From contig JAAXZN010000030.1 of NCBI GenBank assembly GCA_012719855.1, positions 1 through 35,963 on the forward strand: 35,963 nt of DNA, in the 5' to 3' direction. The position numbers were made by a program, and so were the translations under genes. Position 1 is the first letter of the stretch, and the number at the start of each line of letters is the position of its first letter. The notes beneath the pieces are model-generated. The model saw nothing but the letters and a program-made list of their open reading frames with translations, was not told the origin of the DNA and ran no database searches. Shown here piece after piece: positions 1 to 10,645 of this stretch. Source of the stretch: Serratia liquefaciens. Lineage in GTDB: Bacteria; Pseudomonadota; Gammaproteobacteria; Enterobacterales; Enterobacteriaceae.

Positions 1-229
<229 letters not shown>

Positions 230-256
230 ACTGATCAATGTGTTAAACCCGAAAGC

Positions 257-2380
<2,124 letters not shown>

Positions 2381-2411
2381 CTATTGCCTTAGGCGTTCAA
2401 GTTCGGTTAAC

Positions 2412-2445
2412 CCAAGCGGGTTGGCTTCTTGAAGCGCCCGCTTGG
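2412..2445 (-). other. Strong intercistronic hairpin between rpsG and fusA
   Basis: Perfect 9-bp inverted repeat CCAAGCGGG (2412-2420) / CCCGCTTGG (2437-2445). Nested inside is GCTT-CTTG-AAGC (2424-2435). On the transcribed strand the stem precedes the fusA ribosome-binding region by a few tens of bases and is not followed by a T-run. It is therefore more likely an mRNA-structure or processing element than a terminator. This function is inferred. Confidence 0.6.
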
Positions 2446-2468
2446 TTAGCATAACTACTGCGTGGCAA

Positions 2469-3476
<1,008 letters not shown>

Positions 3477-3501
3477 CTACAGGCAAAGTACGGGACGCAG
3501 A

Positions 3502-3530
3502 ATTTTATGGCTGAGTAGTAGAGGTGTCAA
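3502..3530 (-). promoter_or_regulatory. str operon sigma-70 promoter
   Basis: Reading on the minus strand there is a perfect -35 TTGACA (3525-3530), a 17-bp spacer and a -10 TAAAAT (3502-3507). The start point would fall near 3495, giving an rpsL leader of about 85 nt. The -35 lies only 22 bp beyond the tusB stop with no terminator hairpin seen between, so some tus transcripts probably read into the str operon. Confidence 0.85.
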
Positions 3531-3552
3531 GAAATATACAACATCACTCTCA

Positions 3553-3840
3553 TCACCAGGCCATTTGGCTGCGATGTTTTTCGGTTAATTCAACGAAGTG
3601 ATTATAGCCGACGACAGTGATTTTGTGTGAAAAACGACCAGACAACCCTCTGGCATCCAGATCGTTCTGCAGCGCATAAAGGGATATGGGGGCATTGAGC
3701 AGCAATTCAAGGTGCGCGCTACCGGCCAGGCCGGCCAGCACGCCATCCTGCAGCAGCAGCAGGTCATCGCCCGGCGCGGTCAAACGCAGCAGCGCAGGCA
3801 AATCGCATTGAGCGGGGGAACGGCTAAGGGTATACAGCAT
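3553..3840 (-). CDS. tusB: Sulfur relay protein TusB
   Basis: TusB is a subunit of the cytoplasmic TusBCD complex. That complex takes persulfide sulfur from TusA and hands it through TusE to MnmA for 2-thiouridine formation at tRNA wobble position 34. The 95-residue product equals the E. coli length and shares MLYTLSRSP, DDLLLLQDGV, LNAPI, ARGL and the C-terminal SQMAW. It is the last gene of the yheO-tusDCB cluster, 9 bp after tusC. TusB lacks the catalytic cysteine used by TusD, as is normal in the family. Identification by remembered similarity is strong. Confidence 0.95.
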   Translation of the reverse strand: MLYTLSRSPAQCDLPALLRLTAPGDDLLLLQDGVLAGLAGSAHLELLLNAPISLYALQNDLDARGLSGRFSHKITVVGYNHFVELTEKHRSQMAW

Positions 3841-3849
3841 CAGGGTTTC

Positions 3850-4209
3850 CTAAAATGTCATCACCACGTCATAGCTGGCCAGTTGGCGACTCAGCGCATC
3901 CGGTGCCAGAATATCGGCGTCCAGCACCCAGTCAGTCACCTGACCCAGGCCGCGCTCCTGTAGCGATGCCTGGCAAAGATAACACTGCTCAACGTCATAC
4001 AGCGGCAGCACGCCAAAGGTGGCAATGTAATTGCGCGCCAGAATTTTTTCCGGTTGCTGTCCCGGGATGATCTGCAACACGCCGTCACCGATAAAAAACA
4101 CGCCCAGATCTTCGCTCAGCGCCGAAGTGGCTAACAACGCATCCAGCCCTTCCCTGCCGCTGGCGCTGCCGTGTGGGCTCTGGGTAAAAACAAAAGCGAC
4201 TCGTTTCAT
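3850..4209 (-). CDS. tusC: Sulfur relay protein TusC
   Basis: TusC is the second subunit of the TusBCD heterohexamer used in tRNA 2-thiolation. The 119-residue product matches the E. coli length and begins [31 protein letters not shown]. It keeps [12 protein letters not shown] and SYDV near the end. It starts at an ATG 8 bp downstream of the tusD stop, consistent with one transcript and a stoichiometric complex. No unusual features are seen. Confidence 0.95.
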   Translation of the reverse strand: MKRVAFVFTQSPHGSASGREGLDALLATSALSEDLGVFFIGDGVLQIIPGQQPEKILARNYIATFGVLPLYDVEQCYLCQASLQERGLGQVTDWVLDADILAPDALSRQLASYDVVMTF

Positions 4210-4217
4210 AAACTCTC

Positions 4218-4607
4218 TCAGAACTGCACCATGCGGTCACAGCTCAGCGAAGCCTCCGCCAGCGAGCCCAGCCCGCTAAGGGTAAAACCCGGCTGAAGGT
4301 TGGCGCTGGGCAATCCTTGCTGTGCGGCTTCCTGCTCATCGGTCACACCGCGCCGCAGTGCCGCGGCCACGCAGACATTGAGCTCAATGCCATGCTGCTG
4401 TGCCAGTTGCACCCAACCCCGCACCAAATCGAATTCGTCGCTGGCCGGTGCAGTCAGTTGATTGGCGTTCAACACCCCCTCACGGTAAAAAAACACGCTG
4501 GAGAGGCGGTGTCCCTTGGCCAGCAAAGCCTGCGCGAACTGATAGGCGCTGCTGGCCTGTTGGGTGCCGTAAGCCGGGCCGGTGACCAAAAGGCAGTAAC
4601 TCAGCAT
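4218..4607 (-). CDS. tusD: Sulfurtransferase subunit TusD
   Basis: TusD carries the active-site cysteine that holds the relayed persulfide in the TusBCD complex for tRNA mnm5s2U34 synthesis. The 129-residue product has [19 protein letters not shown] near the N-terminus. The motif [12 protein letters not shown] places the expected cysteine at residue 79, equivalent to E. coli Cys78 with one extra N-terminal residue. The C-terminus [22 protein letters not shown] is family-typical. Its ATG (4605-4607) lies inside the end of yheO, whose stop is at 4601-4603, a 7-bp overlap that implies translational coupling. Confidence 0.96.
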   Translation of the reverse strand: MLSYCLLVTGPAYGTQQASSAYQFAQALLAKGHRLSSVFFYREGVLNANQLTAPASDEFDLVRGWVQLAQQHGIELNVCVAAALRRGVTDEQEAAQQGLPSANLQPGFTLSGLGSLAEASLSCDRMVQF

Positions 4608-5329
4608 CCGCGCTCGGTTCCCAACAGATCGCCGCTTTTGAACTGGCGGATGTACAGATACACGGTGTGTTTTGAGATATTCAGACGGTCCGCCACCTGA
4701 TTAATGGCGTCCTTGATATCAAAAATGCCCTTCTCGTAGAGGTTCAGCACTACCTGGCGGTTTTTGGCATTGTTGGAGACATTACGATCGGCATTAACTT
4801 CCTCAATGGTGAACTCCAGCGTCTGCGCCACCAGATCGTCAACCGACGACGCAAAGTTGACCGAAGGCGCCACGTCCTGAGTTTCCGGCGGCATAAAGGT
4901 CTGCATCACCTGGGAGAAAGGCACGTCGAGGTTCATGTTGATGCACAGCAAACCGATCACCCGCTGTTCACGATTACGGATGGCGATAGTCACCGACTTC
5001 ATCAGCACGCCGCTCTTGGCACGGGTAAAATAGGCCTTGGACACGCTGCTGTCATCGCCGGCCATGTCATGCAACATGCGCAGCGCGAGGTCCGTGATCG
5101 GCGAGCCGATCTGCCGCCCGGTGTGCTCACCGTTCGCAATGCGTACCGCCGAACATTTCAAATCTTCCAAAGCATGCAGCACGATCTCACAGTGCCCGCC
5201 GATCAACATCGCCAGGCCGTCAACAACCGCTTCGTAAGACTTCAGGATTTCATGATCCGTCTGGGTAAACGGACGTTCATTCAGCAAATCAAGTTCGCTG
5301 GCTTCGCTGGATAAAAGCGAATTAGACAT
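4601..5329 (-). CDS. yheO: YheO/DauR-family PAS-HTH transcriptional regulator
   Basis: Predicted DNA-binding regulator of the YheO family: an N-terminal YheO-type PAS-like domain (about residues 25-135) and a C-terminal helix-turn-helix region (about 180-235, [21 protein letters not shown]). I chose the ATG at 5329 ([16 protein letters not shown]), giving 242 residues as in E. coli (about 240). It has a GAGGGTGG ribosome-binding site, whereas the longer reading frame back to 5413 adds 28 residues without family support. The related Pseudomonas DauR controls D-arginine use; the ligand here is unknown. It overlaps tusD by 7 bp, so it is co-expressed with the sulfur relay genes. Confidence 0.92.
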   Translation of the reverse strand: MSNSLLSSEASELDLLNERPFTQTDHEILKSYEAVVDGLAMLIGGHCEIVLHALEDLKCSAVRIANGEHTGRQIGSPITDLALRMLHDMAGDDSSVSKAYFTRAKSGVLMKSVTIAIRNREQRVIGLLCINMNLDVPFSQVMQTFMPPETQDVAPSVNFASSVDDLVAQTLEFTIEEVNADRNVSNNAKNRQVVLNLYEKGIFDIKDAINQVADRLNISKHTVYLYIRQFKSGDLLGTERGC

Positions 5330-5683
5330 CGAAAATACCACCCTCAAAGATCGCCTGTGCCAGGGGGCGCAGCTAAAACTGCTCGTGCGGGTTCCTTTCC
5401 ACAGGCGGCACACCCTTCAGGTTACGCGGGATGGGCTGGCTGATATCAGTCTGAAACAGCACGACGAGCGTCCGCAGGCCGAGATGACCAGGAACAGTTT
5501 TAGGTACACGCCCTAAGGGGCAGGCGCATGACTCATAAGTCCGGATTATTAGTCTAGCAAAACAGCCAGAGTAAAGTCCTTGCGTTTGCGCGTGGTATTG
5601 ACGTTAAGCCCGATGCCCGGCAGGCGTCAAGCGATCAGTGGGCAGGAAGCGAAAGTTAGCGCTGATTTGGCGGATTAAAATGA
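5330..5683. promoter_or_regulatory. yheO upstream region with candidate promoter, operator-like palindrome and long leader
   Basis: This stretch has no gene. For yheO a candidate promoter is -35 TTTACT (5570-5575), 18-bp spacer, -10 TAATAA (5546-5551, minus strand). That gives a leader of roughly 200 nt. A 25-bp imperfect palindrome (5530-5554; arms GACTCATAA / TTATTAGTC with one mismatch, centre containing TCCGGA) covers the -10 and could be an operator. Within the leader CTAAAACTG (5373-5381) is complementary to CAGTTTTAG (5495-5503), so a long-range fold is possible. All functional readings are inference. Confidence 0.35.
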
Positions 5684-5714
5684 ACACCGCCGCGAAGGAC
5701 GTTCGCGGCGGTGT
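5684..5714 (-). terminator. Intrinsic terminator of fkpA
   Basis: A perfect 13-bp stem ACACCGCCGCGAA / TTCGCGGCGGTGT with a 5-nt loop begins 16 bp past the fkpA stop. On the minus strand it is followed by TTCATTTTAAT, a moderately T-rich tract. The position and stem strength fit a rho-independent terminator. Confidence 0.8.
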
Positions 5715-5730
5715 GGGGACTCAGACAGGC

Positions 5731-6555
5731 TTATTGCGCTTTGGCGTCTGCCGCTGCGTCAGCCGGCTTCTCAGCCTTGGCGTCCGCTTTAGGAGCGGCT
5801 TTCACATCCAGCAGTTCAACGTCGAACACCAGTGTGGAGTTAGCCGGGATGCCCGGAACGCCAGTTTTACCGTAGGCCAGCGCCGGTGGGATAACCAGCT
5901 TGATTTTGCCGCCTTTCTTGATGTGTTTCAGGCCTTCGGTCCAGCCTGGGATCACGCCGTCCAGACGGAATGACAGTGGCTCACCACGGGTGTAGGAGTT
6001 ATCAAACTCGGTACCGTCGGTCAGGGTGCCTTTGTAGTTCACTACAACGGTGTCGCTGTCTTTAGGTGCAGAACCGGTACCTGGCTTCTCAACCTGGTAC
6101 AGCAGGCCGGACTCGGTTTTCTTCACGCCTTTTTCTTTCGCGAAGGTGTCGCGGTACTTGGTGCCTTTCGCTTCGTTATCTTTCGCGTCCTGCTCCATCT
6201 TCGCCTGAGCGGAAGCCTTCACGCGCGCTTCAAAGCTCTGCAGAGTTTTTTCGATATCTGCATCGTTCAGCTTGCTCTTGTTGGCGAAAGCGTCCTGAAC
6301 GCCTGAGATCAACTGGTCTTTGTCCAGTTTGATACCCAGTTTTTCTTGCTCTTTCAGCGAGTTGTCCATGTAACGGCCCAGGGATGCACCCAGTGCGTAA
6401 GCCGCTTGCTCGTCATCGTTCTTGAACTTGCCGGTGCTTGGCGCCGCGTCGGCAGCTTCTGCCGGTTTAGCTGCATCTGCAGCCATGACCTGGGTCGCAT
6501 TCAAAGCAAAAGCCATGGTGGTTGCCAGAAGCGTGACTTTAAACAAAGATTTCAT
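5731..6555 (-). CDS. fkpA: Periplasmic FKBP-type peptidyl-prolyl isomerase FkpA
   Basis: FkpA is a periplasmic foldase with prolyl isomerase and chaperone activity. I chose the ATG at 6555 (MKSLFKVTLLATTMAFALN), which has a GGAG site and a classical signal peptide cleaved after about residue 25 (QVMA|ADAA). A start at 6591 would put extra residues before the signal. The mature part has the helical dimerisation domain (about 45-130) and a C-terminal FKBP domain (about 155-250; VVVNYKGTLTDGTEFDNS, VIPGWTEGL, IPPALAYG, FDVELLDV). It ends in an Ala/Lys/Asp-rich tail. At 274 residues it is close to E. coli FkpA. A candidate sigma-E promoter lies upstream. Confidence 0.96.
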   Translation of the reverse strand: MKSLFKVTLLATTMAFALNATQVMAADAAKPAEAADAAPSTGKFKNDDEQAAYALGASLGRYMDNSLKEQEKLGIKLDKDQLISGVQDAFANKSKLNDADIEKTLQSFEARVKASAQAKMEQDAKDNEAKGTKYRDTFAKEKGVKKTESGLLYQVEKPGTGSAPKDSDTVVVNYKGTLTDGTEFDNSYTRGEPLSFRLDGVIPGWTEGLKHIKKGGKIKLVIPPALAYGKTGVPGIPANSTLVFDVELLDVKAAPKADAKAEKPADAAADAKAQ

Positions 6556-6925
6556 CCATTTCTCCAGTGTCTGAAGCGGTGCCCCAAACAATCATTAAGT
6601 AAGATAACCGGGCTACTATAGCTGTCCGAAACAAAACAAAACAGTCACACAGGTAACCAATCGAGTCAAAGTGTGACTCCAGCTTTAAACAGAAGTTTCG
6701 TTTAATGTGCTACCCGTATGATAAGTCAGATTTTTCCTGCGCCCGCAGTATCCACAGTAACAAAAACCCTCAGGCCGAGCGCCCTATTTTTCAGCACTTT
6801 ACACAGTGCCCTGGCGTTTTCCGTCTGCCCCCTCGCATAGCGAGGTGAAATAGCGCAGCGCAAAGCCGCCGGCAGCTGTTACCATAGCGTCAGATCCAGG
6901 ATTTAACCGCGTCAGAGGTAGCATC
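6556..6925. other. fkpA-slyX divergent intergenic region
   Basis: No coding region is supported in these 370 bases between the divergent fkpA and slyX starts. On the fkpA side they hold the candidate sigma-E promoter listed separately. On the slyX side there is a small perfect hairpin, CCTCGC-ATA-GCGAGG (6831-6845), and an AGAGGTAG ribosome-binding site just before the slyX ATG. I see no convincing slyX -35/-10 pair and nothing else of note. Confidence 0.4.
6672..6699 (-). promoter_or_regulatory. Candidate sigma-E promoter of fkpA
   Basis: Reading towards fkpA there is a -35-like GAAACTT (6693-6699), a 16-bp spacer and a -10-like TCACA (6672-6676). The sigma-E consensus is roughly GGAACTT and TCAAA/TCTGA with this spacing, and E. 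coli fkpA is a known sigma-E regulon member. The leader to the ATG at 6555 would be about 110 nt. The match is good but not perfect. Confidence 0.5.
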
Positions 6926-7153
6926 ATGCACAACGCCGATATCCAAAGCCTGTTACTGCGGCTTGAAGAACTGGAAAGCCGTCAGGCCTTTCAGGAAGTC
7001 ACTATTGAAGAGCTCAATCAGACCGTGGTGAAACACCAGCTTGAAATGCTGAAATTGCAGGATCACCTGCGCGTGCTGACCGACAAGCTGCGTTCGACCC
7101 AAACGTCAATGATCGCGTCGCAGTCGGAAGAAACGCCGCCGCCACATTATTGA
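6926..7153 (+). CDS. slyX: SlyX family small coiled-coil protein
   Basis: SlyX is a small cytoplasmic protein of unknown function, conserved beside slyD in enterics. The 75-residue product is almost entirely a predicted coiled coil (ALL-type heptads from about 8 to 58: [23 protein letters not shown] region). It ends in the conserved EETPPPHY tail. The start ATG has an AGAGGTAG ribosome-binding site 6-8 bp upstream. It converges on slyD across a shared bidirectional terminator. Confidence 0.93.
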   Translation: MHNADIQSLLLRLEELESRQAFQEVTIEELNQTVVKHQLEMLKLQDHLRVLTDKLRSTQTSMIASQSEETPPPHY

Positions 7154-7161
7154 TAAACCAT

Positions 7162-7195
7162 AAAAAAGGGCAGCCTCAGGGCCGCCCATTTTTTT
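7162..7195. terminator. Bidirectional terminator between slyX and slyD
   Basis: A GC stem GGGC-A-GCC / GGC-C-GCCC with a TCAG loop is flanked by an A-run on the left and a T-run on the right. It can therefore terminate slyX on the plus strand and slyD on the minus strand. It sits 8 bp after the slyX stop and about 20 bp after the slyD stop. Confidence 0.85.
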
Positions 7196-7213
7196 GCCGT
7201 TACTGCGCTGCGA

Positions 7214-7810
7214 TTAGTGGCAGCCGCAACCGCCGTTACCACAACCGCCTTTCTTGGCCTGATCGTGATCATGCGCGTGGTCATGGTCGTGATCGTGGCC
7301 ATGGCCGCCGCAGCAACCTTCACCGTGTTCGTGGTGATGATCGTGCTCGCCGTGTACGTGGCCGTGTGCCAATTCTTCAGCGGTAGCTTCGCGGATCGCG
7401 ACAACTTCTACGTTGAAGTTCAGGTTCTGGCCAGCCAGCATGTGGTTACCGTCAACCACTACGTGATCGCCGTCCACTTCGGTGATTTCGACCGGCACTG
7501 GGCCCTGATCGGTGTCAGCCAGGAAACGCATGCCAACTTCCAACTCGTCAACGCCCATAAAGACGTCTTTCGGCACGCGCTGCACCAGGTTTTCGTCGTA
7601 GTTGCCGTACGCATCGTTAGCGCCAACGTTAACGTCAAAACGATCGCCCGCTTCGTGGCCTTCGAGTGCTTTTTCCAGACCTGCGATCAGAGAACCATGC
7701 CCGTGCAGATAGTCCAGCGGCGCACTCACCGGAGACTCATCAACCAACACACCGTCTTCTGTACGTACTTGATAAGCCAGGCTGACCACCAAGTCTTTTG
7801 CTACTTTCAT
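7214..7810 (-). CDS. slyD: FKBP-type prolyl isomerase / metallochaperone SlyD
   Basis: SlyD is a cytoplasmic prolyl isomerase and chaperone that also stores and delivers nickel for [NiFe]-hydrogenase maturation. I chose the ATG at 7810 (MKVAKDLVVSLAYQV), with a strong TAGGAG site. A frame extending to 7849 adds 13 residues without support. The 198-residue product has the FKBP fold (1-70 and 120-145) interrupted by the insert-in-flap chaperone domain (about 75-120). Its tail (149-198) has 16 His and 5 Cys in HGHDHDHDHAHDHD-like runs, with GGCGNGGCGCH at the end. The tail composition is typical of SlyD. Confidence 0.97.
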   Translation of the reverse strand: MKVAKDLVVSLAYQVRTEDGVLVDESPVSAPLDYLHGHGSLIAGLEKALEGHEAGDRFDVNVGANDAYGNYDENLVQRVPKDVFMGVDELEVGMRFLADTDQGPVPVEITEVDGDHVVVDGNHMLAGQNLNFNVEVVAIREATAEELAHGHVHGEHDHHHEHGEGCCGGHGHDHDHDHAHDHDQAKKGGCGNGGCGCH

Positions 7811-7931
7811 GATATCTCCTACCGTTGGATACTTGGACGCAGCCGTCATGGGGCCGCGCCTTTACCGGACAGATTGTATCGGAAATCTGCCCCGCTGTAC
7901 CCTCCAGCATAAAAAAACGCGCTCGATAACG

Positions 7932-8135
7932 CTATTCCGGATGGAAAATACCGATCACCTGCTCCTGCGGCCGGACGTGCTTTTCCACCTGCTGTTCGGT
8001 CTGTCGCTGATGATGGCCGCACTTGACGCACTCCACCACTTCGACCTGGTCTTCACGCCAAACGGCCAGCGTATCCATAGCCTTACAGCTTGGGCAGACC
8101 GCCCCGGCGATAAATCTTTTCCGTGTTGCAGACAT
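7932..8135 (-). CDS. yheV: YheV family putative zinc ribbon protein
   Basis: Small cytoplasmic protein of unknown function, 67 residues, ending in the conserved EQVIGIFHPE. It carries two cysteine pairs, CPSC (14-17) and CVKC (36-39), arranged as a zinc ribbon. The ATG at 8135 lies 14 bp downstream of the kefB stop, so it is probably the last gene of kefG-kefB-yheV, as in E. coli. Metal binding is inferred from the cysteines only. Confidence 0.92.
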   Translation of the reverse strand: MSATRKRFIAGAVCPSCKAMDTLAVWREDQVEVVECVKCGHHQRQTEQQVEKHVRPQEQVIGIFHPE

Positions 8136-8149
8136 CTCAGTGCTCCAAA

Positions 8150-9958
8150 TTATTCGTATTCATCCCAGCCGTCGAACTGGCGACTCTCTTTTTGCATTTC
8201 CCGGTGGAAAAGTTCTTCCAGCTCGCGCCGCGCTTCCTTCACACGGGAAATTTGTGCCACATCGCCATGATGCGGCGGCATCAGCTCACGCAACATCCGC
8301 ATATCCAATCGACGGAAGTGCTGCTGCGCGCGATAGGCCTGATGAGGATGCATGCCCAGTTCCATCAGTGCCTTGCGCCCCAGCTCCAGCGCACTGGAAA
8401 AGGTTTCGCGACTGAACTGCTTGACCCCTGCCTGCAATAACTCGTGCGCTTCCACACGACCACGTGCCCGCGCCAAGATAGTCAGCTCGGGAAAATGCTG
8501 CTGACACAGGCGGACAATTTCCATGGTGTCTTCCGGCTCATTACAGGTGATCACAATCGACTTGGCCTTCGCCGCACCGGCCGCACGCAGCAGTTCCAGC
8601 TCGGTAGCGTCACCGTAATACACTTTATAACCATAGCGCCGCAGTACGCCGACGGCGCTGACATCTCGCTCCAGGACGGTAATGCGCATCTTGTTGGCCA
8701 TCAGCAGGCGGCCGATCACCTGACCAAAACGTCCGAAGCCAACGATGATCACCTGCGGGTCATCGTCTTCCACATACGGGGTCTCTTCGTCCTCATCCCG
8801 GGCGTTATAACGACGCACCAGGATGCGATCGATAATCTGCATCAGCAACGGCGTGGTCATCATCGACAGGGTTACCACCACCAGCAACAGCGCAAGCTGA
8901 TCGGGCTGCAACACCTTCTGCGCCCCCGCCGCCGAAAACAGCACGAAGGCAAACTCTCCGCCCTGGCTGAGCACCCCGGCAAACTGCAAGCGCACTGAAC
9001 TACGCAGGCCGAAAATACGCGACAGCGAGTACAGCACCCCTGACTTAATCGCAACCAACAGCACCACGCCCAGCAGCACTTCGGCCAGATGGGTATAGAG
9101 TACGCCGATATTCAGCGCCATACCCACCGAGATAAAAAACAGCCCCAGCAGCAGCCCTTTGAAAGGCTCGATGGAGATTTCCAACTCGTGGCGATATTCG
9201 CTTTCCGCCAGCAGCACGCCGGCGATAAAGGTCCCCAGCGCCATAGACAGGCCAAGGGCATCCATAAACATCGCCGCCCCCAGCACCACCAGCAGGGCGG
9301 CGGCGGTGAAGATTTCGCGAACTCCGGAAGAGGCGATATAACGGAACAGCGGACGCAGCAGGAACCGCCCGCCAACCAGCATGCCGCCGAATGCCGCCAC
9401 CTTGAGTGCAATTTGTGCCCAATCGTCGCTGCTGCCGCCGGCGCCGGCCAGGATCGGGATCAGCGCCAGCGCCGGGATCACCGCCATGTCCTGGAACAGC
9501 AGCACCGAGAACCCCAACTGGCCGCCTTCGTTGCGGTTCATGCCCTTTTCGCGCATCAGTTGCAGCGCCATGGCGGTTGACGACATCGCCAGCCCGATAC
9601 CGCCAATCACGGCGGCCTGCCAGGCGAAATGCGTCAGATAAAGCAATGCCCCCAGCACCGCAGCGGTGATCAACACCTGTCCGGCGCCGACGCCAAAGAT
9701 TGAGCGCCTGAGTTCCCACAGCTTGCTCGGGTTCAACTCCAGCCCGATGATAAACATCAGGAACACCACGCCCAGCTCAGAAAAATGCAGGATCTCGTCG
9801 ACGTCGCGAATGAAACCCAATCCCCAGGGGCCGATGGCAATACCGGCGATCAGGTAACCCAGCACCGCGCCGATGCCCAGCCGACGGGCAATCGGCACCG
9901 TGACCACGGCGGCGAACAGAAACAGTAAAATTGCGGTCAGTAACGTTGAGCCTTCCAT
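8150..9958 (-). CDS. kefB: Glutathione-regulated potassium efflux system protein KefB
   Basis: KefB is an inner-membrane K+/H+ antiporter of the CPA2 family. Glutathione adducts open it and acidify the cytoplasm to protect against electrophiles such as methylglyoxal. The 602-residue product has about 12 membrane segments in the first 380 residues, including the conserved [12 protein letters not shown] and [14 protein letters not shown]. Then comes a cytoplasmic KTN/RCK Rossmann domain (about 400-520; [36 protein letters not shown]). The C-terminal helical tail ends QFDGWDEYE. It starts 2 bp after the kefG stop, so the ancillary oxidoreductase is translated just before it. Confidence 0.97.
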   Translation of the reverse strand: MEGSTLLTAILLFLFAAVVTVPIARRLGIGAVLGYLIAGIAIGPWGLGFIRDVDEILHFSELGVVFLMFIIGLELNPSKLWELRRSIFGVGAGQVLITAAVLGALLYLTHFAWQAAVIGGIGLAMSSTAMALQLMREKGMNRNEGGQLGFSVLLFQDMAVIPALALIPILAGAGGSSDDWAQIALKVAAFGGMLVGGRFLLRPLFRYIASSGVREIFTAAALLVVLGAAMFMDALGLSMALGTFIAGVLLAESEYRHELEISIEPFKGLLLGLFFISVGMALNIGVLYTHLAEVLLGVVLLVAIKSGVLYSLSRIFGLRSSVRLQFAGVLSQGGEFAFVLFSAAGAQKVLQPDQLALLLVVVTLSMMTTPLLMQIIDRILVRRYNARDEDEETPYVEDDDPQVIIVGFGRFGQVIGRLLMANKMRITVLERDVSAVGVLRRYGYKVYYGDATELELLRAAGAAKAKSIVITCNEPEDTMEIVRLCQQHFPELTILARARGRVEAHELLQAGVKQFSRETFSSALELGRKALMELGMHPHQAYRAQQHFRRLDMRMLRELMPPHHGDVAQISRVKEARRELEELFHREMQKESRQFDGWDEYE

Positions 9959-9960
9959 GT

Positions 9961-10515
9961 TTACCTTCCTCCGTGCGGCAGCGGATTACGCAACCAATCG
10001 CCATACGCCGTGGCATGGCTTTCCAGCACTTCCGGCTTCTGACGGCGCGCCCAATACACCAGCATCGGCGTCAGCCAGTGCATATGGCACATGGCGGCGG
10101 TCAGCTCAAACGGCCGCAGAATATCTTCCATCGGGTAGCGGTTATAACCGCCGGTACGATAGGCCCCCTCCGGTTCCCCGGTGGTGAGCACCGAGCGCCA
10201 ATACTTTCCCGCCAGTGCATTACCGCCCATGCCGCTGGCAAAACCACGCGACAGCACGCGATCCAGCCATTCTTTCAACAGGGCCGGGCAGCTATAGGTA
10301 TAGAGAGGATGTTGAAAAACAATGACCTGATGTTCACGCAGCAGTTGTTGTTCGTGGTGAATATCGATAAAAAAATCAGGATAGTGCGCGTATAAATCGT
10401 GCACGGTGACATGTTCCAACTGCTGTGCCGGTTGAAGCAAAACCCGATTCGCGACCGAGTCCTGGGATTCCGGATGGGCATACAGCAGCAAGACCTTGGG
10501 CGGCTGCGACATCAT
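9961..10515 (-). CDS. kefG: KefB ancillary NAD(P)H oxidoreductase KefG
   Basis: KefG is a flavodoxin-fold quinone reductase-like protein that binds the KefB regulatory domain and is needed for full efflux activity. The 184-residue product has [17 protein letters not shown] (8-24), [22 protein letters not shown] and [15 protein letters not shown], and ends LPHGGR, all typical of KefF/KefG. The start is MMSQ at 10515; the second Met (10512) is an equally possible start. It is the first gene of kefG-kefB-yheV and diverges from yheS over a 130-bp promoter region. Confidence 0.95.
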   Translation of the reverse strand: MMSQPPKVLLLYAHPESQDSVANRVLLQPAQQLEHVTVHDLYAHYPDFFIDIHHEQQLLREHQVIVFQHPLYTYSCPALLKEWLDRVLSRGFASGMGGNALAGKYWRSVLTTGEPEGAYRTGGYNRYPMEDILRPFELTAAMCHMHWLTPMLVYWARRQKPEVLESHATAYGDWLRNPLPHGGR

Positions 10516-10571
10516 TCCCCTCCAAAGCGTCGTCAGGGTAGCGGTTTTCCGTTACCATGCTCCGCAAAGAC

Positions 10572-10600
10572 TAATAATAGGACAGTCTGTGTCCTGTTAA
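10572..10600 (-). promoter_or_regulatory. Candidate kefG promoter with a palindrome in its spacer
   Basis: On the minus strand TTAACA (10595-10600), a 17-bp spacer and TTATTA (10572-10577) form a possible -35/-10 pair. The spacer holds an inverted repeat AGGACA-gtctg-TGTCCT (10579-10595) that is perfect over six pairs. A palindrome placed like this could be an operator. Neither the promoter nor the site is supported by anything beyond position and pattern. Confidence 0.35.
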
Positions 10601-10645
10601 CTTAGAATCCATTCAATTTAACATACTCTGAACATACGGCGCTTT

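Noticed and set aside
5330-5413. N-terminal extension of yheO
   Set aside because: The extra 28 residues do not match the family and the internal ATG at 5329 has the good ribosome-binding site.
6556-6591. Start of fkpA at 6591
   Set aside because: It would bury the signal peptide behind 12 extra residues; the ATG at 6555 starts the signal directly.
7217-7912. 231-codon plus-strand frame opposite slyD with a hydrophobic N-terminus
   Set aside because: The hydrophobic start is simply the reverse complement of the His/Asp repeat of SlyD; no start signal or family pattern supports it.
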